A stretch of 10,776 nt of DNA from an uncultured Acidobacteriota bacterium (GCA_913043805.1 CAJWMX010000053.1:1-10776), one strand, 5' to 3'; positions 1-5,925 are shown, counted from the stretch's first letter. The notes: generated by a model not told the origin, from the letters alone. A program made the numbers and translations.

Positions 1-240
1 TTTGATGACGACGGCCGCCGGCTCCTCGAACTCGAGCATGAGCCTGGCCGCGGCGTCGAGATCCAGGAGATTGGTGAACGACAGCACCTTCCCCTGGACG
101 ATCTCGGCGCCACCGAAGCCCTGGGCGCCATCGGCGTAGAGCGCCGCCGGCTGGTGGGGGTTCTCGCCATACCGCAGCATCTGCTGCCGCAACGCCTTCA
201 GGACGAGCCGCTCAGGAGTCAGCCGGTCACCGCGCCCCCG
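1..240 (-). pseudogene. purH: PurH AICAR transformylase domain, 5' fragment out of frame with the N-terminal domain and cut by the window edge
   Basis: Reading the minus strand with codons starting at 180, 177, 174 and so on gives TPERLVLKALRQQ, then the hallmark LRYGENPHQPAALY (about 177-136), then LSFTNLLDLDAA and AAVVIK at the edge. In intact PurH the next residue is the catalytic histidine of the KH motif, just outside the window. This is the start of the formyltransferase domain (AICAR plus 10-formyl-THF to FAICAR). It lies in the -1 frame relative to the N-terminal domain. Adding one G to the run at 235-239 joins the two into a normal uninterrupted PurH linker. A separately translated domain starting at the ATG at 180 is possible but unlikely, because conserved linker residues lie upstream of that ATG. 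No classic slippery heptamer for programmed frameshifting is visible. Confidence 0.85.
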
Positions 241-839
241 CGCTTGAACCCGTCTCCCGTTGCCTCGACGGCGGCGAGCGCCGCCGCGATCGTCTCGTCG
301 TAGGCGTGGGTGTGAGCAAACGCCTTGGCCGCGAGCGAAAGCCGGAAGTTCGCGGACGGACCGCGCTCCCGGTCGAGTTGCTCCATCGCCTCTCGGTAGT
401 CGGACGGATCGACCACGATCATCACGTCGCGGAAGTTCTTCGCCGCCGCCCGCACGAGCGTCGGCCCACCGATGTCGATCTCCTCGATCAGGGCGTCGAC
501 CGTCGTGCTGGGGTCGGCGGCCGCTCGCGCGAACGGATAGAGATTCACGACCACCACATCGATCGGCACGATCCCCTGGGCCTCGAGCGCCTCAAGATCA
601 TCGGGACGATGACGCCGGGCCAGGATGCCGCCATGGACGGCGGGGTGAAGGGTTTTGACCCGACCATCCATCATCTCGGGGAAGCCGGTGACCGACGACA
701 CGGCCGTCACGGTCAACCCGGCTTCGGCCAGGGTCCGCGCCGTCCCGCCCGTCGAAACCAGCTCATAGCCGCGAGCACTCAGCCCCCTGGCGAAATCGAC
801 CAGATTCGTCTTGTCGGACACGCTCAGTAGCGCACGCAT
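219..839 (-). CDS. purH: PurH N-terminal (IMP cyclohydrolase, MGS-like) domain, reading frame broken at its 3' end
   Basis: This encodes the N-terminal domain of the bifunctional purine enzyme AICAR formyltransferase/IMP cyclohydrolase, which closes FAICAR to IMP in the last step of de novo purine synthesis in the cytoplasm. The 206-residue frame opens with the family signature (ALLSVSDKTNLVDFA, then STGGTA at about 30-35, GRVKTLHPAVHGGILARR at about 59-76 and NLYPF at about 99-103). The ATG at 839 fits the usual PurH start, with a GAGGAG ribosome site about 14 bases upstream. Intact PurH is about 510-530 residues in one chain. Here the frame stops at 219, while the conserved continuation lies in another frame at 1-240. 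The break is therefore a one-base deficit, most simply in the GGGGG run at 235-239. This is either a sequencing error or a real mutation. The gene is single and diverges from the csp gene. Identity is very secure; integrity is not. Confidence 0.9.
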   Translation of the reverse strand: MRALLSVSDKTNLVDFARGLSARGYELVSTGGTARTLAEAGLTVTAVSSVTGFPEMMDGRVKTLHPAVHGGILARRHRPDDLEALEAQGIVPIDVVVVNLYPFARAAADPSTTVDALIEEIDIGGPTLVRAAAKNFRDVMIVVDPSDYREAMEQLDRERGPSANFRLSLAAKAFAHTHAYDETIAAALAAVEATGDGFKRGGAVTG

Positions 840-883
840 GAGTTACTTGTTCTCCTCTGTTCCAGGACCGGCGGTCCGTCTTC

Positions 884-912
884 TTGACAATGATTGACCC
901 GCTGATTACGAT
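884..912 (+). promoter_or_regulatory. Sigma70-type promoter of the cold-shock gene
   Basis: A perfect -35 box TTGACA (884-889) is followed after exactly 17 bases by TACGAT (907-912), which matches four of six positions of the -10 consensus. Transcription would begin near 919-921. It reads towards csp and gives a leader of about 130 bases, a long untranslated leader as is common for CspA-family mRNAs. The call is by pattern only. Confidence 0.7.
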
Positions 913-941
913 GCCTCTACTGGCACATGGGTGAGACCCGC

Positions 942-965
942 AGGCCGCGCACGCGGTCTTTTTTT
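942..965 (+). terminator. Intrinsic-terminator-like hairpin inside the csp leader (possible attenuator)
   Basis: AGGCCGC (942-948) pairs with GCGGTCT (953-959) around a four-base loop. This gives a 7-bp stem with one G-U pair, running directly into a T7 tract (959-965). A second small hairpin, GGGT/ACCC with a three-base loop, lies just upstream at 929-939. The structure sits between the promoter at 884-912 and the csp start at 1050, so it would end transcription early unless it is bypassed. It could be an attenuator, or the end of a short RNA of about 45-50 bases. Confidence 0.65.
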
Positions 966-1049
966 GTGCCTCCCAAGGCGACCCGGTCGTCCTTGGACTC
1001 GTAAGCCGGGGCGGCAAGAGCCGCCCACAAGCACGTCAGGGGAAGCAAG

Positions 1050-1256
1050 ATGCGCATCACAGGCAAGGTCAAGTGGTTCAACAACGCCAAGGGCTACGGA
1101 TTCATCGAACGCGAAGGCGGTAGCGATGTATTCGTGCACTTCTCGGCGATTCAGGGCAACGGTTTCCGGACGCTCGAGGAAGGTCAGGGCGTCGAGTTCG
1201 AGATCGTGGATGGCCCCAAAGGGCCACAGGCCGGCAACGTCACGCGGGCCGAATAG
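1050..1256 (+). CDS. csp: Cold-shock protein, CspA family
   Basis: This is a single cold-shock domain protein of 68 residues, the normal family length. It binds single-stranded nucleic acid and acts as an RNA chaperone in the cytoplasm. The family core is complete: GKVKWFNNAKGYGFI at about 5-19 includes the RNP1 motif (KGYGFI), and VFVHFSAI at about 27-34 is RNP2. A late GPKGPQAGNV segment matches the last strand. The start is an ATG behind a purine-rich GGGGAAGC site. The gene is monocistronic, with its own promoter at 884-912, a terminator-like hairpin in its leader and a stem-loop 10 bases after the stop. Whether it is cold-induced or constitutive cannot be read from the sequence, although the long structured leader favours post-transcriptional control. 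It is a paralogue-rich family, so no specific letter (cspA, cspB and so on) is assigned. Confidence 0.97.
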   Translation: MRITGKVKWFNNAKGYGFIEREGGSDVFVHFSAIQGNGFRTLEEGQGVEFEIVDGPKGPQAGNVTRAE

Positions 1257-1266
1257 ACACTCTTCG

Positions 1267-1300
1267 ACTGGCTCGGATACCGCGCGGCATCCGGGCCGGT
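1267..1300 (+). terminator. Strong stem-loop at the 3' end of csp
   Basis: Bases 1267-1278 pair with 1289-1300 over 12 positions with two G-U pairs and a 10-base loop (which itself contains CCG/CGG). It begins 10 bases after the csp stop codon. Both wobble pairs are G-U only in RNA read from the plus strand and become A-C mismatches on the other strand, so the structure belongs to the csp transcript. There is no T tract after it, so it may be a U-less terminator or a 3' stabilising hairpin. Confidence 0.6.
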
Positions 1301-1348
1301 CGCGCTTCTCCCCCTCCTCCCGCGCTGATCCCGCCCCCCAACCTGGCA

Positions 1349-1744
1349 TCACCCGTTTCCGAGCCCTTGGAAGGGCCCTGGACGCCCCTCCTCACGCGCT
1401 CGCATCCCTCGTTCCCACAGCGTCGCGTAGGTTCTATATCGCTGGACCAACGTGCTGAAACGGAACCTCGGTGTCGCCGATCCAATCGAGACGCGCTCCC
1501 AACGCTTGACGATGCGCTCGACCGCCGCCCGCAGCTCGAGCGGAGGACGGGGCCGCTGGCCGCCGAAGTAGAGGGTGTACTCGATCTCGAGCTTTCGCAG
1601 CGACGCGTCCAGACGCTGGAGGTCAGCTTCGAGCTCACCCCGATCCGTCGGATCACGAGGGGGGGGGGCGCCATGGCTAGTCGCGAATGAGATACCAGAA
1701 CAACGGCAGCCAGAGCTCTCGCGCGTACGGGATGGGCCGATCAT
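1349..1744 (-). CDS. Conserved hypothetical protein with charged C-terminal region; start displaced by a poly-C tract
   Basis: The function is unknown. The conserved-looking part begins near 1655 and reads RGELEADLQRLDASLRKLE, then IEYTLYFGGQRPRPPLELRA, RFRFSTLVQRY and LWERGMRAREEGRPGPF. It is soluble, basic and partly helical, with no signal peptide or membrane segment. I recall similar proteins in Myxococcota and Acidobacteriota (possibly the MXAN_5187 C-terminal family), but I cannot verify this. As written, the only in-frame ATG is at 1744, which would overlap the upstream gene by 68 bases with an unconvincing N-terminus. A much better ATG lies at 1674, two bases after the upstream stop codon, but it is one base out of frame because of the C10 run (1659-1668). 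With 11 (or 8) C's the product would be MAPPPPRDP... (108 residues). The gene is probably co-transcribed with the gene at 1677-2126. Confidence 0.7.
   Translation of the reverse strand: MIGPSRTRESSGCRCSGISFATSHGAPPPRDPTDRGELEADLQRLDASLRKLEIEYTLYFGGQRPRPPLELRAAVERIVKRWERVSIGSATPRFRFSTLVQRYRTYATLWERGMRAREEGRPGPFQGLGNG
1659..1668 (-). repeat. Homopolymer C10 tract (G10 on the plus strand) at the start of a gene
   Basis: Ten consecutive C's on the coding strand lie five bases downstream of the ATG at 1674. The tract length decides whether that ATG is in frame with the conserved body of the protein: 8 or 11 would be in frame, the written 10 is not. Such runs are prone to slipped-strand mutation and to miscounting by sequencers. 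Confidence 0.9.
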
Positions 1745-2126
1745 CGATCAGGACTTCGGTCCCTTCCCGGGGCCCGACCAGCTCGAACAGGCTCCGAAGC
1801 ACTCGGGCCTGCGACGGCAGAAACCGCGCCCGATGCCGCTCGGCCTCGCCCGAGCCCGTCACGCGGTACTCGGTTGCCTGCGTGGCCAGCTCGATCGCGC
1901 GGGCGTCTTCCTCTCCGGGCATCGACCGGAACACCAGGGTCAACGAGAACGGCCGTTCAGTCCGGTCACCCAGCAGAATCTCGCGCAGATCCGGATCCAC
2001 GAGCGCGAGTTCGTCGTCGGTCGGATGCTCCGGAACGTCGGGGTAGGGCCAGAAACGATCCGACGGCCGGTATTCGCGAGCGGCGGTGGGCTCGGAGGTG
2101 TCAGCTGGGGAGGAGGCCTTGCTCAT
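1677..2126 (-). CDS. Conserved hypothetical protein, 149 residues
   Basis: I do not recognise a function. The chain has a low-complexity start (SKASSPADTSEPTAA, residues 2-16), then a likely folded region from about residue 18: REYRPSDRFWPYPDVPEHP, DDELALVDPDLREILLG, a strand-like SLTLVFRSM at about 61-69, and a C-terminal block GTEVLIDDRPIPYARELWLP ending WYLIRD. There is no signal peptide, transmembrane helix or metal motif. The start at ATG 2126 is preferred over the in-frame ATG at 2207, because the latter adds a compositionally odd stretch lying in the selA leader hairpin. It is the first gene of a probable two-gene unit with the one below it (stop TAG at 1677-1679, next ATG two bases on), and it is divergent from selA. 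Confidence 0.75.
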   Translation of the reverse strand: MSKASSPADTSEPTAAREYRPSDRFWPYPDVPEHPTDDELALVDPDLREILLGDRTERPFSLTLVFRSMPGEEDARAIELATQATEYRVTGSGEAERHRARFLPSQARVLRSLFELVGPREGTEVLIDDRPIPYARELWLPLFWYLIRD

Positions 2127-2158
2127 GGGTCGCGTCGGTCGTGATGGTATCCTGAACT

Positions 2159-2204
2159 TCCGGGAGGCGGCAAGGCTGCCGGGGCTGTCGACCGGCCTCC
2201 CGGA
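2159..2204 (+). promoter_or_regulatory. Long hairpin in the selA 5' leader, SECIS-reminiscent
   Basis: A perfect 10-bp stem forms between 2159-2168 (TCCGGGAGGC) and 2195-2204. A second hairpin, GGCA/TGCC with loop AGGC (2169-2180), stacks directly on it. The 3' arm ends six bases before the selA ATG. The only strong Shine-Dalgarno-like sequence (GGGAGG, 2162-2167) is buried in the 5' arm. The tip GCA-AGGC-TGC resembles the GCA-GGUC-UGC tip of the E. coli fdhF SECIS, but it lacks the bulged U and the loop GU. The E. coli selAB leader is known to carry a SECIS-like element used for feedback control. Equivalence here is inference. Confidence 0.5.
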
Positions 2205-2210
2205 CACTCC

Positions 2211-3602
2211 ATGACAACACCACGAATGCTTCCGTCCATCGACGACCTACGCCGTCGAACGGGCGTGGAGCAGCTGATGCGCACCTACGGCGCGGAGGCC
2301 ACCCTCAGCGTGCTGCGCGCGGTGACCGACCGTCTGCGTGACGGGCTTCTGGCCGGAACCGCCGAGGATGTTCAGAGCCGCGAGGACGCGGCCCGGCGGC
2401 TCGAGGCGGCGGCCCGAGACCAGCTCGCGGAGCGGTTCACCCCCTCGCTCCGCAGCGTGATCAACGCCACCGGGGTCATTGTCCACACCAACCTCGGTCG
2501 AGCCCCACTCGCGGCGCCCGCCGCCATGCACGCGGCAGATCTCGCTGGCGCGTACGGCAATCTCGAGTTCGACCTAGAGCATGGGGGCCGCGGCGCGCGG
2601 TCGATCCACGCCGAGGAGGTACTGCGGCTGGTCACCGGGGCGCCAGCGGCGGTCGTGGTGAACAACAACGCCGCCGCCGTGATGCTCTTGTTGGCTGCGC
2701 TAGCCAACGGGCGTGAAGTGATCGTGTCCCGAGGCGAGCTCGTGGAGATCGGCGGCGGCTTCCGCGTGCCCGACGTCATGCGCCAGTCCGGGGCCGTGGT
2801 ACGCGAAGTCGGCACCACCAACAAGACACGCGCCGCCGACTACGCGGCCGCCATCAGCGACCGGACCGGACTGATCCTCCGCATCCACCCCTCCAACTTC
2901 CGGATCGAAGGCTTTACCGAGCGTCCGACGGTCGAGGAGCTCGTCGGCCTGGGTCGCCGGTTCGACATCCCGGTCGCCGAGGACCTGGGCAGCGGACTGA
3001 TCGAGCCCACCACGGTCCCCGCGCTCAGCGACGAGCCGACGGTCCGCGGGAGCGTATCGGCCGGTGTCGACGTGTGCTGCTTCAGCGGCGACAAGCTACT
3101 CGGGGGACCGCAGGCGGGCATCCTCGTCGGCTCGCCCTCGGCGCTGGACCCGATTCGTACGCACCCGCTGATGCGCGCGCTCCGAGTCGACAAGCTGACC
3201 TACGCGGCGCTCGAGGCGACGCTGCTCGAGCATGCGCGAGGACGGGCACAAGACACGATACCCGTCGTGCGAATGCTTCACGCCGACGTCGACGAGATCG
3301 GCACGCGGGCGTCAGCGCTTGCCAGCCGGCTGGCTGACCATGACCTGCTGCGCGCCGAGGTAGTCGACGGGATGTCGACGGTCGGCGGCGGCAGCGCCCC
3401 GGGCTCCGCGCTCCCGACCCGCCTGGTCCGACTCACCCCCACGACCGGCTCGTCGACGGAGCTCGAGCAACGGCTTCGCAGCCTTTCTCCCCCGGTCGTC
3501 GCGCGAGTGGAACAGGACGCCGTGCTGCTCGACCTCCGGACCGTTCTTCCGGAACAGAACGAACAGCTGGCGACGCTGCTCGGCGACCTCACCCCGCGGT
3601 AG
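2211..3602 (+). CDS. selA: L-seryl-tRNA(Sec) selenium transferase (selenocysteine synthase)
   Basis: SelA is a PLP-dependent enzyme, a large ring-shaped homo-oligomer in E. coli. It converts serine on tRNA(Sec) to selenocysteine using selenophosphate. The 463-residue product matches bacterial SelA in full. The N-terminal tRNA-binding region (about 1-70) is followed by INATGVIVHTNLGRAPL (84-100), VVNNNAAAV (149-157), the signature VSRGELVEIGGGFRVPDVM (172-190), VGTTNKT (200-206) and IHPSNF (225-230). The PLP site FSGDKLLGGPQAG has its lysine at residue 295, the same number as in E. coli. The ATG at 2211 fits the E. coli N-terminus; an ATG five codons later is an alternative. It has no good free ribosome site because of the leader hairpin. 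selB, selC and selD are not in the window, so selA stands alone here. Its last 14 bases overlap the end of the convergent kinase gene. Confidence 0.97.
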   Translation: MTTPRMLPSIDDLRRRTGVEQLMRTYGAEATLSVLRAVTDRLRDGLLAGTAEDVQSREDAARRLEAAARDQLAERFTPSLRSVINATGVIVHTNLGRAPLAAPAAMHAADLAGAYGNLEFDLEHGGRGARSIHAEEVLRLVTGAPAAVVVNNNAAAVMLLLAALANGREVIVSRGELVEIGGGFRVPDVMRQSGAVVREVGTTNKTRAADYAAAISDRTGLILRIHPSNFRIEGFTERPTVEELVGLGRRFDIPVAEDLGSGLIEPTTVPALSDEPTVRGSVSAGVDVCCFSGDKLLGGPQAGILVGSPSALDPIRTHPLMRALRVDKLTYAALEATLLEHARGRAQDTIPVVRMLHADVDEIGTRASALASRLADHDLLRAEVVDGMSTVGGGSAPGSALPTRLVRLTPTTGSSTELEQRLRSLSPPVVARVEQDAVLLDLRTVLPEQNEQLATLLGDLTPR

Positions 3603-4422
3603 TCGGCTCGGCGGACAGCAGCCGCGCCAGCGTGGCGCGAGCGATGGCGGCCAAGGGCAGAGGTGCCACAGCCTCAAGCAGGGTCACGGCAAAGAGCAGC
3701 GACCACCCGCCGGCGCGGACTCGCAACGGCCGATCAGCGTCGCAACCGGCGAACACCACCTCCCGGGCGCACGGATCGGCGAACGACATCCAGACCGCGG
3801 CCAGATCGGTCGCGGGGTCGCCAGCAGTGAGATCTCCCCAGTCCAGAACTCCGGACACCCGGCCACTGTCGACCACCAGGTTGCCGGGGTGCAGGTCACC
3901 GTGGATCCAGACCGCCCGCGGTGGTGGAGGCGCCTCCACGGCGCGGCTCCAGCAACGGCGGATGGCGCCCACGTCGAGCGACTCGACCTCAGCCAGGCGA
4001 TTCAGGCGACGCGCAAACGTCTCGGCACGGTCCCAGAGGGGTACGCTGCGGTAGCGGTTCCGTGGCGCCTCGGCTGGAGGCGGCTGATGCAAGGCGCGAA
4101 AGAACTCGCCCAGACGCGTCGCCTGGGTAGGGTCGGGCGATTGACAGTCGGCCGTGGAGCCAGGCAGCCAGCGGACGATAGTCCAGGACCATGGCACGTG
4201 GTCGGTCGGCGCGCCGACCCGGACGGCCCGGGGAAGGCGAGGGGCCAGCACACCCAGCCAGCGCTGCTCATGGCGGATGAGCTCGGCGGCCAGTGACCGG
4301 CGCGGCACCCTCACGGCAAGCGACGACCCGAGCCGGAACATCGCGTTATCCCAGCCTTCGCCGAGGGGTTGGAGCGGCAGCGCCTCGAGATCCGGGTGCT
4401 GGGTCCTGAGCAGGGCACGCAC
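3589..4422 (-). CDS. Aminoglycoside phosphotransferase-fold (APH) family kinase
   Basis: This is a small-molecule kinase-like protein of about 277 residues. The N-lobe has GEGWDN (about 22-27) and VRVPRR. The C-lobe has the catalytic loop WIHGDLHPGNLVV (about 172-184, with the catalytic Asp in HGD) and the magnesium motif VLDWGDLTAGDP (about 192-203), followed by TDLAAVW. All key residues are present, so it is probably active. The family is broad (choline, homoserine, macrolide and other substrates), so the substrate is unknown and a resistance role should not be assumed. The frame has no ATG at its start: adjacent TTG (4425) and GTG (4422) codons are the candidates, and GTG is preferred. It lies 71 bases downstream of nqrM on the same strand and could be the last gene of the nqr transcript, though no functional link is evident. 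It overlaps selA tail to tail by 14 bases. Confidence 0.88.
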   Translation of the reverse strand: MRALLRTQHPDLEALPLQPLGEGWDNAMFRLGSSLAVRVPRRSLAAELIRHEQRWLGVLAPRLPRAVRVGAPTDHVPWSWTIVRWLPGSTADCQSPDPTQATRLGEFFRALHQPPPAEAPRNRYRSVPLWDRAETFARRLNRLAEVESLDVGAIRRCWSRAVEAPPPPRAVWIHGDLHPGNLVVDSGRVSGVLDWGDLTAGDPATDLAAVWMSFADPCAREVVFAGCDADRPLRVRAGGWSLLFAVTLLEAVAPLPLAAIARATLARLLSAEPTTAG

Positions 4423-4493
4423 CAACGGTGCGCGATCTGGATGTCGGCAGGAGGGAGTCCGCTCGTCACGACCGTCCCCCTCCGCGGACGCAG

Positions 4494-4694
4494 TCAGACC
4501 GACGGGGCGACTTCTTCGCGGTTACGATGCGGGCAGGTCGCGCAGCTGAGCGGCTCACCGTCGGGCCCGACCGCTTCGGGACCGCCACACGAACCGCGCA
4601 AACAGCGGCCACTGAAGATGACGCCGACGGCCATGATCACCATGATCAGCGCCATGGCGCCGAGGGTCAGGAGAAAGATCGCCATCGAGTTCAT
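4494..4694 (-). CDS. nqrM: Na+-NQR maturation protein NqrM
   Basis: This is a 66-residue membrane protein with one N-terminal helix (about 4-28, AIFLLTLGAMALIMVIMAVG) and a cysteine-rich cytoplasmic tail. The tail contains C31, the family core GSCGG with C36, and a CATCPHR pair (C51, C54). This matches the small NqrM (DUF539) family, which is required to deliver or insert iron at the cysteine site between NqrD and NqrE and so to assemble an active pump. The family length is about 65-85 residues, so this is complete. Its ATG overlaps the apbE stop in an ATGA arrangement, which indicates translational coupling. Its position at the end of a full nqr operon, next to apbE, supports the call. Confidence 0.92.
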   Translation of the reverse strand: MNSMAIFLLTLGAMALIMVIMAVGVIFSGRCLRGSCGGPEAVGPDGEPLSCATCPHRNREEVAPSV

Positions 4695-5743
4695 TCTAGT
4701 CCAGTCGCCGACGGCGACCCGTCCCTCAGCGACTCGAATCCAGCCGTCGCCCGCGCGCTGATCGAGCCGTCTTCTCCGCGAATCAGAAACAACGCCGCGA
4801 GCTCCAATTCCTCCGCCAGGGCATACCCCGCCTCCGGCCCCAGCACTTCGAGCGCCGTTGCCAACCCATCAGCCTCGAGACACGAGTCGGCGACCACCGT
4901 CACCGAGGTCAGGCGGTGCGTGACGGGATGGCCCGTCCGCGGATCGATGGTGTGGGACAACAGACGACCCTCGACCTCGCGAACGTTCCTGTAGTCGCCG
5001 GAGGTGGCCATGGCGCCACGAGGGAGCGGCACGACCTCCTTGATCCCTCCCTCGGCGGTCGGGCGCTCGATCGCGATCCGCCAGGGTCGGCCTCCGGGGT
5101 TGGTCCCGCGTGCCACCACCTCGCCACCCACCTCGACCATGAAACGGTGGTGGCCACGGCGGGCCACCGTCTCGGCCACGCGGTCTACCGCGTACCCTTT
5201 CGCCACCGCGGACAGATCGACCTCGACCTCGGGCAGCGCCTTTCGGATCGTCGGGATCCGGGCATCGAGCTCGAGTCGATCGAGGCCGGTCGCCTCCAAC
5301 AGCTCCTGCACGCGCGCACCGTCCGGCGGGAGGACCGCCGGCTCTTCCGGCCCGAATCCCCAGGCATTCACGAGCGGTCCGACCGTGATATCCAGCGCGC
5401 CCCCGCTGGCTCTCCCGATGGCGATCGCCCCCGCGACCACGTCGAAGGTCTGAGCCGACACCGCGATCGGCTCGGTATGCCGAGCCTGGTTGAAACGGGA
5501 CACCTCGGAGTCCGAGCGGTAGTGCGACATCTCCGACTCGATGCCGTCGAGGACCTGCTGAATCTCCTCCGCCAGCGCTGCCTCGTCGACCACCACCCCC
5601 ACGTCCGGCACCACCCGCACCAGATAGGTGGTCCCCATGGTCCCACCCTCGAACGCCACCGACGCCGCCTCGTCGCCCCCCGAGGCACACCCCACCCCAA
5701 GCCCTACGATCCCGAACCAGGCGAAGAGGGATGCCGTTCTCAT
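4691..5743 (-). CDS. apbE: FAD:protein FMN transferase (ApbE), lipoprotein
   Basis: ApbE cleaves FAD and attaches the FMN moiety through a phosphoester bond to threonine in (S/T)GAT-type motifs, here presumably of NqrB and NqrC, on the periplasmic side. With the ATG at 5743 the protein has 350 residues, the usual size. It has a signal peptide of about 18 residues ending GLGVGC (Cys19 as the lipidation site, an imperfect lipobox), GTMGTTY (34-40), DITVGPLVNAWGFGP (118-132), DLSAVAKGYAVD (176-187), GGEVVARG (206-213), TSGDY (247-251), HTIDPRTGHP (264-273) and the metal/FAD-site region SCLEADGLATAL (287-298). An earlier in-frame ATG at 5788 adds 15 residues ahead of the signal peptide and is less likely. 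The gene is separated from nqrF by 182 bases with a large inverted repeat and is coupled to nqrM by a 4-base overlap. Confidence 0.95.
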   Translation of the reverse strand: MRTASLFAWFGIVGLGVGCASGGDEAASVAFEGGTMGTTYLVRVVPDVGVVVDEAALAEEIQQVLDGIESEMSHYRSDSEVSRFNQARHTEPIAVSAQTFDVVAGAIAIGRASGGALDITVGPLVNAWGFGPEEPAVLPPDGARVQELLEATGLDRLELDARIPTIRKALPEVEVDLSAVAKGYAVDRVAETVARRGHHRFMVEVGGEVVARGTNPGGRPWRIAIERPTAEGGIKEVVPLPRGAMATSGDYRNVREVEGRLLSHTIDPRTGHPVTHRLTSVTVVADSCLEADGLATALEVLGPEAGYALAEELELAALFLIRGEDGSISARATAGFESLRDGSPSATGLE

Positions 5744-5817
5744 GGTTCTTATGACGTCAGGAGCGCCGGCCGCCGGAGCACTCCGCACGGCCGGTCACCC
5801 CATTCTCCCAACCAAGC

Positions 5818-5925
5818 GGGAAATCCTGGCGAGGCGTTCGTCTGGCAAGGCGCGAGGAGAGAGCAACCCGGGTGGTTGCGACCGACGAAGCAACGCCGCC
5901 AGACGGACGCCTCGCCAGGATTCCC
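5818..5925. repeat. 108-bp element with 28-bp near-perfect terminal inverted repeats between nqrF and apbE
   Basis: The left arm 5818-5846 pairs with the right arm 5898-5925 over 28 positions. The only faults are one extra A (5821) and one non-Watson-Crick pair (5838/5906, G-U on the plus strand). The 51-base interior holds a second perfect hairpin (GCAACC 5863-5868 with GGTTGC 5874-5879), and a nearby GCAAC (5889-5893) could compete for the same GGTTGC. The right arm abuts the nqrF stop codon. No T tract follows on either strand. No target duplication is visible at the two edges. It could be a MITE-like remnant, a processing or stabilising hairpin, or a U-less terminator that tunes apbE-nqrM expression. 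Confidence 0.85.

Noticed and set aside
219..221. The TGA ending the purH N-terminal frame as a selenocysteine codon, given that the organism has selA
   Set aside because: Downstream readthrough in that frame meets another stop within a few codons (SGSS then TGA), and the conserved continuation is in a different frame.
865..877. The palindrome GGACC-ggc-GGTCC between purH and the csp promoter as an operator
   Set aside because: The arms are only five bases and GC-rich. I know of no regulator with this site, so it may well be chance.
2119..2153. A selA promoter with TTGCTC (2119-2124) and TATCCT (2148-2153)
   Set aside because: The spacer would be 23 bases, far from the usual 16-18, and no better -35 box is present.
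2157..2208. The hairpin before selA as a tRNA(Sec) gene (selC)
   Set aside because: It is about 50 bases instead of about 95, and it has no TUCGA arm, UCA anticodon loop or CCA end.
5752..5759. The perfect 8-bp palindrome TGACGTCA upstream of apbE
   Set aside because: It is too short to distinguish from chance, and no promoter boxes are placed around it.
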